From the NCBI GenBank assembly GCA_019321725.1, contig CM033124.1, positions 4,278,001 to 4,342,000 on the forward strand: a DNA stretch of 64,000 nt, in the 5' to 3' direction. Under the pieces are notes generated by a model, which saw nothing but the letters and a program-made list of their open reading frames with translations, searched no databases and was not told where the DNA came from. This stretch comes from Paulownia fortunei (Eukaryota > Streptophyta > Magnoliopsida > Lamiales > Paulowniaceae). Every line of letters starts with the position of its first letter. Position 1 is the stretch's first letter. Positions 13,093 through 23,575 of the stretch are shown piece by piece. A program made the position numbers and the translations under genes.

Positions 13093-13255
13093 AAATGTAT
13101 TAATATATTTCTTCACATTTTTATTTTATTCCACATTGATATTTATTTCTTTAGGCTTACTATGTTTCTTTAGTTAGTCAAACAATCAAAGAAAAGGCTA
13201 TGTCATAGTTTTTTTTTTTTTTTTCTATTAATGTCTTTATAGCATCGCAGACACT
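13093..13255 (+). repeat. Diverged left LTR remnant of Copia element 2
   Basis: The segment with GATATTTATTTCTTTAGGCT and the following TTTCTATTAATGTCTTTATA matches, with substitutions and a central deletion of roughly 90 bases, the block at 23329-23575, which directly follows a Copia RNase H. The order of the shared blocks is the same, as expected of an LTR pair. The two copies therefore appear to bracket a 10.2-kb, internally nested Copia element. A primer site next to this copy is no longer recognisable. Confidence 0.5.
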
Positions 13256-14383
13256 CTCTTGGACAATCCTAATTTTGGATTAAAAAAAATAATTTATTTT
13301 TATAAATTCTGAAAAATATTTCTTATACTTTGGCTACTTAGATAAAAATTTATAACATATTTTGATTAATGTGCTCATTAAATTATGTTAAAAAAAATTC
13401 ATACAAGATAATTATAGAATTGAGCATGTTTATAATTTTTAATATTTAGAAAACTTTCGTCTTCAATTCTTAAATATTAGGATTGGCTTTGTGTCCAATC
13501 TAATATTTATTCTCATTTTCTAGATATGGCATACTCCAGGGGAAAGCTAGAGAAAGATGAATTCCATAGTGTTTAGCAAAGTGGGGAATTTATAAGAATT
13601 ATAAAATGAATACGAATCACTTTCGGCCACAACATCTTATGATAATGAAGGAAAAACACTTCATTTGGGTCAAAATGTCAATAGATATAGTTATTATGTA
13701 GAACGTCAAATGTTTAAAAACTCTCTACCCTAAGAGTGGAGTAGTATTATTAATGAAATAATTATTGAGATCAAGGTTGATTAAGACATGGAGGAAAGAC
13801 ATGAAACTCAAGATGAATAAATCAGTATCTTTGTGGATAAATTCCAGTTGTCGTATCTTAAAATTCAGTCCAACAGATAGGCTTTCAGAAGGAATGACCA
13901 ATATGATCTCGTTTATGTGATAGGAGGAAATTTTATTTTCCTTAAGGAGATGACTCATTATGTACATATGTTTGCTTTAGTAGCATTTATAAACATGTTA
14001 TGTAACATATGTTAATGTACTTCGTGCCATGCAATATATATTTGCTTCAAAGTATGTTTCGTGAATCTTTTAATGATATCATAATTTTAAGATTATGTGA
14101 TGACAATACATTCTTATTATATATATATATATATATGACAAGATGGATTTTTATATAGAATGAGTTATGCAATTAAGTGGGAGTTTTAAGTTGGAGTTTA
14201 AGTTGGAAAAATTTAAGTGATTCTCATCTTGAACTTATTGATATATATTACTTCAAGATTACATTTATGATAATGAACATTTGGACTATAGATGATGATT
14301 GGAAAGTGAACTTTCGAATCTATATCATATGTTAACTTATCATAAATATTAATTTTAAGTATAAAATTAAATGTGTATGTTTA
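13256..14383. other. AT-rich interval between LTR remnant and Copia 1 gag; no gene
   Basis: No coding content recognised. This interval should contain the 5' LTR and leader of Copia element 1, whose gag begins at 14384. I could not match it to a partner after 17751, so the LTRs of that element are either too diverged or lost. A TA microsatellite lies near 14120-14136. Confidence 0.35.
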
Positions 14384-15290
14384 ATGAGTATTAACATGGC
14401 ATCAAAATTTATCATAGCTAACCTTAAAAAAGATGATAAATTGAATGACGACAACTATAACACTTGGCGCCATAAGATTTGGTATGTATTAGATGAACAA
14501 GATGCCTTGGAGGCATCAACCAAATCATACAAGACCCTGGTGTGGGCAGTACTGCTCAACAGAGAAGGGATCAAGAAGCTTACCAGGCATGGAAGAAGAA
14601 AGATTTCACTACTCGTACAATTCTGGTTAGCTTTGTGATTGATGACCCCATTCACGAGTATGAGTAGCACGCTACTACTTATGACATTTTGATGTACCTT
14701 AGGGAAAAAATGGAGGTATGACTGTTGCTCATTTGAGGCAACTGACTATCAAGTTGAACACTTATAAGAAACAAACTTATCACAGCATCAAACAACATTT
14801 GAGAACTATGCCAAACATAATACGTGAATTGAGGTCAGCTGGTCATATCCTTTCTAATGAACAACAAGTTCAAGCTTTGATCCGATCTCTTCCTAACAAC
14901 TAAGAGTATCTAAAAATCAATTTGACTTATAATGATAACATTAAGACTTTAGCTGATGTTGCTCGCCATTTTGAACTTGAGGATAAGTGGTTTGGTGCTG
15001 TGAAGTCCGTAGCAAATGCTTTTGTAGCTAAATCTAGTTTCTAAAATGCTTCAGACTTTTAACGCAAGAGGAACTAAAGGAAAGGTAAGGAAGGAAAATA
15101 GATTGGAGAAAGGTCCAAGAAGAACAACCCGAACCCCAAACGCAAGAACAAACGTAAGCATTTCGGGAAGAAGAAAGACAAGAGCAAAATAAAGTGTTAT
15201 AACTGCTAATCACTTGGTCATTTCACTCATGAGTGCCCTAAGCCCAAAACAGTAGCATTTAATAACACTTCTTTAAGTGTTATATATGTC
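14384..15290 (+). pseudogene. Copia element 1: gag remnant with broken zinc knuckle
   Basis: Opens with MSINMASKFIIANLKKDD and DDNYNTWRHKIWYVLDEQ, the N-terminal Gag (UBN2-type) pattern of plant Copia elements. It continues after stops with HLRTMPNIIRELRSAGHI and EQQVQALIRSLP at about 14790-14895. A CCHC knuckle follows at 15198-15240 (CYNC, stop, SLGHFTHEC); the stop replaces a glutamine codon by a C-to-T change. A basic stretch (15110-15190, KKNNPNPKRKNKRKH in one frame) precedes the knuckle. Several further stops break the frame. Confidence 0.8.
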
Positions 15291-16115
15291 TCTAGTACAA
15301 TGAGTGTGAAGGATAGGCATGGAGCCTTATATTTTATTATATTTATAGATGATTTTACACGTTTTGGTCATGTCTATTTGATTTCTCATAAGTCTGAGAC
15401 ATTAAAGTATTTTAGATGTTATGTAAATGAAGTGGAGAATCAAATGGATAAAACAATAAAGACTTTAAAGACTGATCGAGGGCCTGAATATCTATTTGAT
15501 CAATTTAAGGATTTATGTAATGAAAAATGTATAATTAGACAATTGACTATTCCTCTCACACCTCAAGAAAATGGTGTTGCTGAAAGAAGGAATAGAACAT
15601 TGTTAGATATGACGAGGTCTATGATGGGGCAGGCTAACTTGTTCATTTTCATTTGAGGAGATGCTTTGTTAACTGCGACATATATTTTGAACAAAGTGCC
15701 TTCAAAATTAGTATCTTTTACACCATATGAACTTTGGAATAGTAAAAAGCTAGACCTAAGCAACCTTAGACCCTGAGGGTCAGTTGCTTACGTTCATGAC
15801 TCTTCCAATAAATTTGGAAAGTTAGGTCCTCAAGGAAAGAAGTGTATCTTTATCAGGCACTCTGAGCAGTCTAAAGGTTATGTGTTCATAGGTGAACAAG
15901 ATAATGCAAGTATTATGAAATGCAACATTTATGGAGAATTATTTTTCTAGTAGAGATGAAATAAAGGAAAAAGAACCTTTATTTGAGTTGCCTAATTTAG
16001 ATAATGACTATGTGCAAGAAAGATCACTAGAAATTCAAGAGGATGAGTTAGCACTTGATCTTAGTGGGAGCAATTCTTATCAAAATGATCTATCTGAATC
16101 TTAACTTCAGAAAAG
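15291..16115 (+). pseudogene. Copia element 1: integrase core remnant
   Basis: The frame from 15300 reads GALYFIIFIDDFTRFGHVYL, then KTDRGPEYLFDQFKDLC and TPQENGVAERRNRTLL. These are the catalytic core landmarks of Copia integrase (first Asp region, the second Asp in KTDRG, and the Glu in ENGVAERRNR). The zinc knuckle of Gag ends only about 60 bases upstream, so the protease and the HHCC N-terminal domain of integrase, normally about a kilobase, are missing: an internal deletion. Continuation to about 15900 (ELWNSKK, KGYVFIGEQD) is broken by stops and shifts. Confidence 0.8.
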
Positions 16116-16229
16116 TACCAGGATAGATATGCCCAAATGTCATTATGAGATTAAAGGGCACACTTGTATTATATCTCCAGTAGATGAAAAATAAACTAAA
16201 AATATAAATGACGCTATGTCTTGTCCTTC

Positions 16230-17751
16230 AAATGACAAATAGATGAAAGCAATGGAAGATGAAATAGGGTCTATGGAATCAAAACATGTCTAGGAACTGG
16301 TTGGTCTTCTATTTGGGCATAAAGCTATTGGGAACAAGTGGGTTCTTAAAATTGAAAAAAAAGGTTGATGGAACTATTGAGAGGTATAAGGCTCGACTGG
16401 TGGCAAAATGTTATACCCAACAAGAGGGTATTGATTATGAAAAAAACTTTTCGCCAGGTTTACCTCTATTTGCCTACTATTGGCTATAATAGTTAATTTG
16501 AATTTAGAATTACATTACATAGATGTTAAGAGGGCTTTTCCTAATGGAGAACTTGAAGAAGAAATCTACATAGAACAACCAGTAGGTTTTGTCATCAATG
16601 GCTAAGAAAATAAAGTCTGTAAATTAAATAGATCAATTTATGACCTTAAGCAGTCTTCTAGATAATGGTTTTTGAGATTTGACAAAGTGATAATCTCATA
16701 TAACTTTGTCATGATAGATGAAAACCATTGTATTTATGTGAAAAGGTCCAATAAAAAGTTTATAATTCTATCTTTTTATGTCGATGGCATATTATTAGCC
16801 GGTAATGATAAGGAGTATGTTTAAACCATTAAAAGATGGTTATCTTCCAACTTCGAGATGAAGGATATGGGTGAGACAAATTATATTCATGTTGTTAAAA
16901 TTCTTAAAGATCGTTCTAAGAGACTACTTGCATTGTCTCAAGAATTATATATTGAGAAGATTATGGAATGATTCAAAATGGAAAGTTACAAGCCCAACGA
17001 TACTCCTGTAGCTAAAATCGAAAGTTTAAGCCAAGAAATGTCCCTAAACACTTCAGGAAAAAAAAAAGAGATGTCTAAAGTACCATATTCCAGTGCTGCT
17101 AGGAGTCTGATATACGCTATGATGTGCACTCATCCTAATATTTGTTATGCCACAGGTCTAGTTAGCAGGTATCAATCCAATCCAGGATAAAGACACTAGA
17201 GTGCAATTAAAAGGATTTTTAGATACCAGAAAGGCACTGTAGATTATTTTCTTTGTTATCAAGGAAAAGATCTATTATTAAATTGATAAATAGATGCTGA
17301 CTGGAGTGGTAATTTGGATGAATGTAAGTCTATCTCTGGATATGCTTTCTTGCTAAATGGTGGTTCTATCTATTGGAGAAGTAATAAAGAAACTTGTGTA
17401 TTGCTATCCACAATGAAAGCAGAATTTGTGGCATGTGTGTCTGCAGTATAATAAAGTATTTGGTTGAGAAGATTCTTATATCATTTAGGAGTAGTAAATA
17501 GTTGTGTGAGAGTTGTAACAATTTACTATGATAACCAATCAGCTATTGCTTATATTAAAGACCCCAAATAATATGGAAAAACCAAACACATCTCAAAAAA
17601 GTATAATTTTATTAGAGATATAATTGAGAAGAAAGAGGTGATGTTGAAGTACATATCTACATATTTTATGGTGGCCGATCCTCTTACTAAGCCAATACCT
17701 AGAGATGTCTTTATGAGTCATTTTAGGTCTCTTGGATTGCGTAAAATGTAA
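16230..17751 (+). pseudogene. Copia element 1: reverse transcriptase and RNase H remnant
   Basis: RT landmarks: [20 protein letters not shown] (about 16380-16440), LHYIDVKRAFPNGELEEEIY (16508-16570) and FYVDGILLAGND (16775-16810). The usual YVDD is YVDG, so a catalytic Asp is lost. RNase H landmarks: ADWSGNLDECKSISGYAFLL (17295-17355), YYDNQSAIAYIKDP (17525-17565) and the C-terminal ADPLTKPIPRDVF (17675-17712), ending SLGLRKM-stop at 17751. Premature stops mostly sit where Gln or Trp is expected, consistent with C-to-T and G-to-A decay. Confidence 0.85.
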
Positions 17752-19077
17752 TTGTAATTAAACATATAAATGTTAATATGTTATGCTCATTATTGTTATG
17801 ACATTTGATTATATATTAGACATACACATGTTACTTTTATATGATATGTCTTCAACTTAAAAGTATGTCTGATAAGTTGAGATTGACTCTCTCACATGAC
17901 CAATCACCTCTGACACTGAGTATTGTGCAGAGATGAGACAATATTAATTTTGTTGAGAATAAAGTCATACATATGTCGCCTAAATAAAATTACTAAGATA
18001 AGATTACTACTTGAAATTTTGTAATCGAAATAGATTTCCCACAATCCATTAGACTTGTCTAGTAGCCAAATATGAGTGCTCTTAAATTATTAAACTTATG
18101 GAGAACAAACAAAAAGAAAAATCAATTTAAGTGTTGAGACACACTTGAACTAAGATTTGTACAATTTGTTATTTAAGAGTGAGACATATGCTTCCAAGTA
18201 GGAAGATACACATTGTAACACATGTTTTCATACCATGTGTAATTATTTGACTATTTGGGTAATGAGCAAATAAGTTCCTACTTTCTCATTGTGTGAGACC
18301 CAAAGGTTTATTTGACCTCACTTTATGCCCTTAAGACTTTCATTACTTCTTGAAACTTTATTTTAGTATTGCTACTTTTGCATGTTACCAATAACCATGG
18401 ATGATTCAGCAACGGTACATTTCTAAGAAAATAGCTATAATAGACTTGAGAAAGTTTATTGGGAAATAAAGGCTGCATATTACAACACTTGTCTTGTATT
18501 CACAAGCGGCTAATTAGGTTTAACTTAGTTGTTAGAACATAATTGTGGATACATAACATATTTTTTGAATCAAGTATGCTCTTGTATATATTGACGGAGG
18601 GATAAGAGATACGTTAATTGGTGTAATAAAAGAAGTATATGGTATAGCGAGTTAATTATCCTCATACATATTTGGAATTTAGTTGTTATATATGCTTAAC
18701 CGATGTATAGCTCTAAACTCTTACTTGATATGCTTGCTGGTCACACAATTCAATTTGCTTGTATGAAATTAATGGTGCATTTATGATCTCAATAGACAAT
18801 GTTCTAGCCCTCATGTGCTAGTGGAAGATGTAAGAATTAAAAATAAAATAGGTTAATGCACCCAGATTATTTAAAATCATTTTGGTGGGAGTAGTTTGAG
18901 TGGGGGTGGTTTCTTATAGAAGAAAACTATCCCACCATAACACGTTAAATAAAATGTCTCTCACATATAACCACCCAATAAGAAGTGAACTTTTCTTATT
19001 AAAATAATCTCACTTATCCTCTGTAAAAAGAAAAGAAAAGAAAAACAACGTAGAAAATAATAAGAAAAGCCAGCCTG
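17752..19077. other. Interval after Copia 1; 3' LTR expected but not demonstrable
   Basis: No gene recognised. The 3' LTR of Copia 1 should begin shortly after 17751, but no convincing repeat of 13256-14383 is visible by eye. The stretch near 18890-18960 and 19020-19045 contains G-rich and A/G-rich runs. The minus-strand frame at 18961-19227 spans the TRIM-like element boundary and is not a gene. Confidence 0.35.
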
Positions 19078-19398
19078 GGGTGTGACAAATGGTATCAAAG
19101 CTGGCCCTGAAGGATAATCAGCGGAGGTGGTCCAACTGGATGTGTATTGGGAGTGGTCTTGTAGTGTGGAAGGAATACAACAAGAACTTTGCGTGTCTAA
19201 GGGGGGATGATTTATGATATCCCACATCGATTGTGGAAATAAAATTGATACGGTATATAAATAGGTACAATAGATTCCTCTTACAACTTGGGTAAACTAT
19301 TTTTGTAAAGTGAAGATAAATGCAAAATAAGTGCTAGTGGAGTCCTTTATGTCGGGTCTCATTTTCGAGCCCCCACCCTATGGGCTTGGGGTGTGACA
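19078..19398 (+). mobile_element. TRIM-like short LTR element, 5' truncated
   Basis: Order on the plus strand: LTR end GGGGTGTGACA (19077-19087); primer site TGGTATCAAAG (19090-19100), close to the initiator-Met primer TGGTATCAGAG; about 110 bases of non-coding interior; polypurine run AAGGGGGGATGA (19199-19210); then a complete LTR of about 184 bp (19215-19398) that starts TGATATCCCACATCG, holds TATATAAATAGG, and ends GCTTGGGGTGTGACA. The two LTR ends match over the last 11 bases, but the body of the left LTR is missing. Tiny size and no coding capacity fit a TRIM. It lies directly before the Copia 2 gag. Confidence 0.6.
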
Positions 19399-19399
19399 T

Positions 19400-19840
19400 G
19401 CCGCCCTCACTCTCTTCTCCCATGGTAACCGAAAACAACCATATCATCGTTCCCAATGCTACTCAACCCACTCATCTTCTCATCATCCTCAACACCAATA
19501 ACTCTCTTAAACTCACTTCTACCAATTATCTTTCATGAAAACTTCAAATAGAAGTCATCTTAATCAACCATGATCTTCGGCTCTCATCCGTCACCTCTCC
19601 CACCACCATCATAAATAATGTCTCGACCCCAAACATCAAACATGGCTCTGGCAAGACATTAACTTTTAGGGCCATTGTGGCTCTCTCACTTATCCCTCTC
19701 ATTACCCAGTCTCAAACATCCCACAATGCTTTGAACTACCCTCGCCAATAGACGTTTGTCCCTCTCATGGCCTCATCAAACAAATCAAAGAGTAACTCAA
19801 GTCCCTCACTACGGCTCCTAATCCATTTCCAGTTATATGT
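19400..19840 (+). pseudogene. Copia element 2: gag N-terminal remnant
   Basis: In one frame the text NTNNSLKLTSTNYLS followed by KLQIEVILINHDL and ALSLIPLITQSQTSHNA reads as the N-terminus of a Retrofit/RE1-type Copia Gag (NSLKLT..NYLSWK). One stop replaces the expected Trp after NYLS. The segment is cut on the left by the TRIM-like element and on the right by an AT-rich tract. Confidence 0.6.
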
Positions 19841-20640
19841 AATCTATTAAAATATATGCTCATTTATATAAATATATAAATATATTATATTATCTATATA
19901 TATTTTTGTTCATTACATGTATATGTTAATATATATCTACAAATATAACATATATTTATGTTATTTATACATATATGTGTATAGCTTTTATAAATATCTA
20001 TATTAAAATATATTATAAAGATTTACATTATTTATATAATTGTATAATTGTATAATTATATATTATATATTATATATTAAATATTTATTATCTATAAATA
20101 AATACAATATTTTTTATATTGTCAATATATATATATATATGTTTGTTCATAATATGATATTAATGTTAATATTATAATATATTAATACATAGTATGAACA
20201 TTATCTATGTTATAAGTATAAATGTATTTATAAATACATTTTCATTTCTTATACATTTATATATTTTTTGGATTAATGTTATCAATAATATATATTATTA
20301 AATTTTGTATTACTAATATTATATATTATGTCATTATTGTAATAAAATATTAAAAATGAATATATTTATAAATTTATACGTATATTTTATATACTATATA
20401 AATATTTACATATATAAATTTATATGTGTAATTATTTTTAAATATTAGTTTATATATAAATACTATTTATATTTTTAAATTTATAAGTATACTTAATTTA
20501 TACTTTCTTTTAACTAATTTATTATAAATTGGTTACTTATTTAGATATATAATTTATTAAACGTACATATTATAGCTATTATTATAGTTATTATACATAT
20601 ATATTATACATATAAATAAATTGATTTAGTTTATTGATTA
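19841..20640. repeat. 800-bp almost pure A/T tract within Copia 2
   Basis: The stretch is dominated by TATAWA-type words (many ATATATTATA-like runs, and TATATATATATATAT near 20127-20141) with only scattered G and C. It separates the gag remnant from the integrase remnant of the same Copia element and was therefore inserted or expanded there. No coding or clear terminal repeats. The following 250 bases (20641-20890) end in CCAAACAAACCCTA, a MITE-like end, which hints that both may belong to one inserted element. Confidence 0.5.
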
Positions 20641-20929
20641 AACTTCACAAGATAAATTACAATTTAAGAGTTTCAAGGTGCTTGTATACGTAAAGGGCAT
20701 TTTTGTCCATCCAAGAGTTAGTGTGGGAGGAACTTTTTATTTGGATTAGATATCAACATCCTATGTGTGATCCAAAAATCGATTTTGGTCTTAAAGGGTA
20801 ACTAGCCTTGTTGTTTGAACCAAATAATAAATTAGAATTGTTTAGACATTTATCAAGCCCTTATCTTACCTACCAAACAAACCCTAAGTATATCTTGTTG
20901 TACCTACTCAAGCGCAAATCCCATACGGT

Positions 20930-21400
20930 TAATGTCTTTAACTAAATTTAAATATCTTGTGGAAAATTTATTTCACTGCAAAATCAACGCTATCTCTCTG
21001 ACATTGGAGGAGAATATTAAGCACTTGCCTCTTTTCTCATTTTCAATAGCATATCCGACCTTACATATCCTCCCAACATACTTGAACATAATGGGTGCTC
21101 TAAACATCATCGACACATTATCGAAACGGGTTACTATCCCATGCAACAATACCTTCATCTTATTGACCATATGCATTCTCCATCGCCATCTCATAAATTG
21201 CCTTCTCATACCTACTATTGACTTTGAGTCCCCTTACTCCAAACTCTTGGGCATATCTTCCAACTACCATAAACTCCGAAGCTTTGGATAGATCTGTTAT
21301 TGCTGGTATCGACCATATTATCCACACAAACTTGCCCCTTACTCTACTCCATATAGCTTCATCAGGTACTCTCCCGTTCAGAGTGCATATCTATGTCTAG
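20930..21400 (+). pseudogene. Copia element 2: integrase remnant
   Basis: The frame from 20932 reads KFKYLVENLFHCKINAI and later IPTIDFESPYSKLLGISSNY (21208-21270). These correspond to the integrase core and the post-core region (TPTLNFESPYSKLLG) of Retrofit-like Copia elements. The catalytic DNGGEY and NGVAERKHR boxes are not recognisable, so the domain is badly decayed. It shifts frame after 21290. Confidence 0.6.
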
Positions 21401-21821
21401 ACCCTTCATAATCTTGAAAACACACATCACAACATGGCAAGTTCATTGAGACAATTTTCCCATTTAATTCTTTCAAGTCTCACCTCCCTCATCCATCCTC
21501 CAGATACTATTTCTCACTAGAGCCCCACTATGTCCTTATCTGTCTTTTCTAGACAACTTGATGCATCCGCCTCTATCCCCTATGCTTGATTACCCTCGAC
21601 GTCACAACGCTTTAATCCTCACATCATAGCGCTATTTCAAACAACACCTCTTACATCACGGCTCTTAACTCTTCAAGTTACAACACTACCCTTGACACAT
21701 CGCGAACATCTCCCCGTCTATACTCCACCACCTCTAAACACCAAATCTATCACCCACTCCACACTATTGTTACATGTTCACAAAATTAACATCAAGTAAC
21801 CAATTAAAAAACTGAATCTCC

Positions 21822-23266
21822 ATGCCCAACTACATTCACCCCACTCTACTGAACCTAACTATGACTCAATCCATCAAAGATCCTAAGTGGCATTTGGTTA
21901 TGTCTAAGGAGTATGTTGTACTTGTTCAGAATGGGACTTGGGAACTCATTTACCCTGTTTCGAGTCAAAATCTCATTAGTTGTAAATGGATTTTTTGTAC
22001 TAAAATTTTCCTTGATGTTTATCTTGACAGACACAAGCCTGTTTAGTTGACAAGGGGCCTCAGCGCCTTAGCATCATAACACATTCACTCTGGTTATTAA
22101 GCCCACTTCCATTCATATTATTCTAAACCTTGCTATCAGTTGTGGTTGCTCTGTATGCTAGCTTGATATATACAATACCTTTCTCCAAGGTACACTTTTC
22201 AATGTTATTTTCATCACCCAACCATCAAGTTGTGTTGATCCAAATCTTCCCTGTTATGTTTGTAAGCTTCGGAAGGCTATCAAATAGTTTGAAAAAGGCT
22301 CCTCATACCTGGTATCATGAGTTATGCTAGTTTTTTCTCAATACTGGTTTTGTTAACTCTCTTGCTGATATATCTATTTTTTGTACTCAAACATGGTGGC
22401 ACCTTACTTTATCTCTTAATTTATGTTGATACATCATCATTATTGGTAATAGTGAAAGGTCCCATATTTCATCTAGCTTTTAGCTCAGTGCTTTTCTTTA
22501 AAGGATCTTGGTCTACTCCACTATTTCATTGGGGTTGAAGTTGTACCCAACTCTTATGACGTTCTACTCTCTCAACGTCGCTATGTTCTTGATCTTCTCA
22601 CTCGTACTCATATGAATGACTCCAAGCTTGTTATTACTCAACTTGCTACTTTGATATGTCAGAGTATCTGATGTTGTTGATGGTTTGCAGTATTTATCTC
22701 TCACACTACCAGATATTACATATGTGGTGAATAAACTCTTCTAGTTAATGCACCAACCTATATCATTGTACTATTGTCAAACATTGTTATGTTATTTGTG
22801 TGGTACCATTGATCATAATAGTGTCCTTCATCAGAACTCTCCCTCAACCATTCATGCCTTCTCTATTGCTGATTGGAAAGGTAATAGGATAATCTCACTT
22901 CCACGGGGGCATAACTTGTCCACCTTGGTTGCAATCTTGTTTTGTGGAGTTCCAAGAAGCATTGTACATTAGCTTGCTCATTTACTGAGTTTGAGTATCA
23001 TTCCACTACTATTGAGCTTCGCTTGTTTTGTTATCTCTTGACTGAACTTGGTGTGTTTTTTTCCTCAACAAGCGGTTATCTATTATAATAATACTAGTGC
23101 TATAAGTTGGTATTCTAATTTGGTGTTTCACTCTCACATGAAACATGTAGTTCTAAATTATCACTTAATTTGTGAACAAGTTCAACATGGTGCTCATCAT
23201 GTTGCTCATATCTCTTCTACTGATCAATTGACAAATGTCCTCACTAAGCCTCTTCCATGCAGTTGA
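21822..23266 (+). pseudogene. Copia element 2: reverse transcriptase and RNase H remnant
   Basis: RT begins with SIKDPKWHLVMSKEYVVLVQ, NGTWELIYPVSSQNLI and CKWIF (21855-21995), the classic Copia RT entry. A deletion then removes the ARLVAKG...FSPV part (only ISCGCSVCQLDIYNTFLQG remains in another frame at about 22130-22190). RNase H survives as YLCGTIDHN (about 22795), an ADWKGN block (about 22870-22888) and the end IYYNNTSAISWYSN...QLTNVLTKPLP (23075-23262). It is followed directly by the LTR at 23329. Confidence 0.75.
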
Positions 23267-23328
23267 TTTTTACTCCTGAAAAAATCAAGGTTGGACTTTC
23301 CTCTCGGAGCTCTATCTTGTGAGGGCAT

Positions 23329-23575
23329 GATAAAAAAAAATTAATTTTGTATTTTATTTTGCATTGGTATTTATTTCTTTATGCTTACATTGTCCCTTAT
23401 TAGTTAAACATTATTTTAGTAGTAATTCTCTAGGAAATCTTTACATTAATTATTTTATCTTATTGTTGGAGTATTATAAATTATATAAGTGAGTCATTGT
23501 TTGCTATGTTATATTTTCTCTTTTCTATTAATCCCTTTATGTAGATAATGTATTTAAGTGATTATTATAGTTGGA
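23329..23575 (+). repeat. Right LTR of Copia element 2
   Basis: Follows the RNase H end after about 60 bases. Begins TGATAAAAAAAAATTAAT and shares TTTATTTCTTTATGCTTAC and TTTTCTATTAATCCCTTTAT with the left remnant at 13093-13255. The right boundary is estimated from where the shared text ends. Confidence 0.5.

Noticed and set aside
20973..21209. Minus-strand 78-residue frame
   Set aside because: It is the antisense of the Copia 2 integrase remnant, whose plus-strand frame matches the family.
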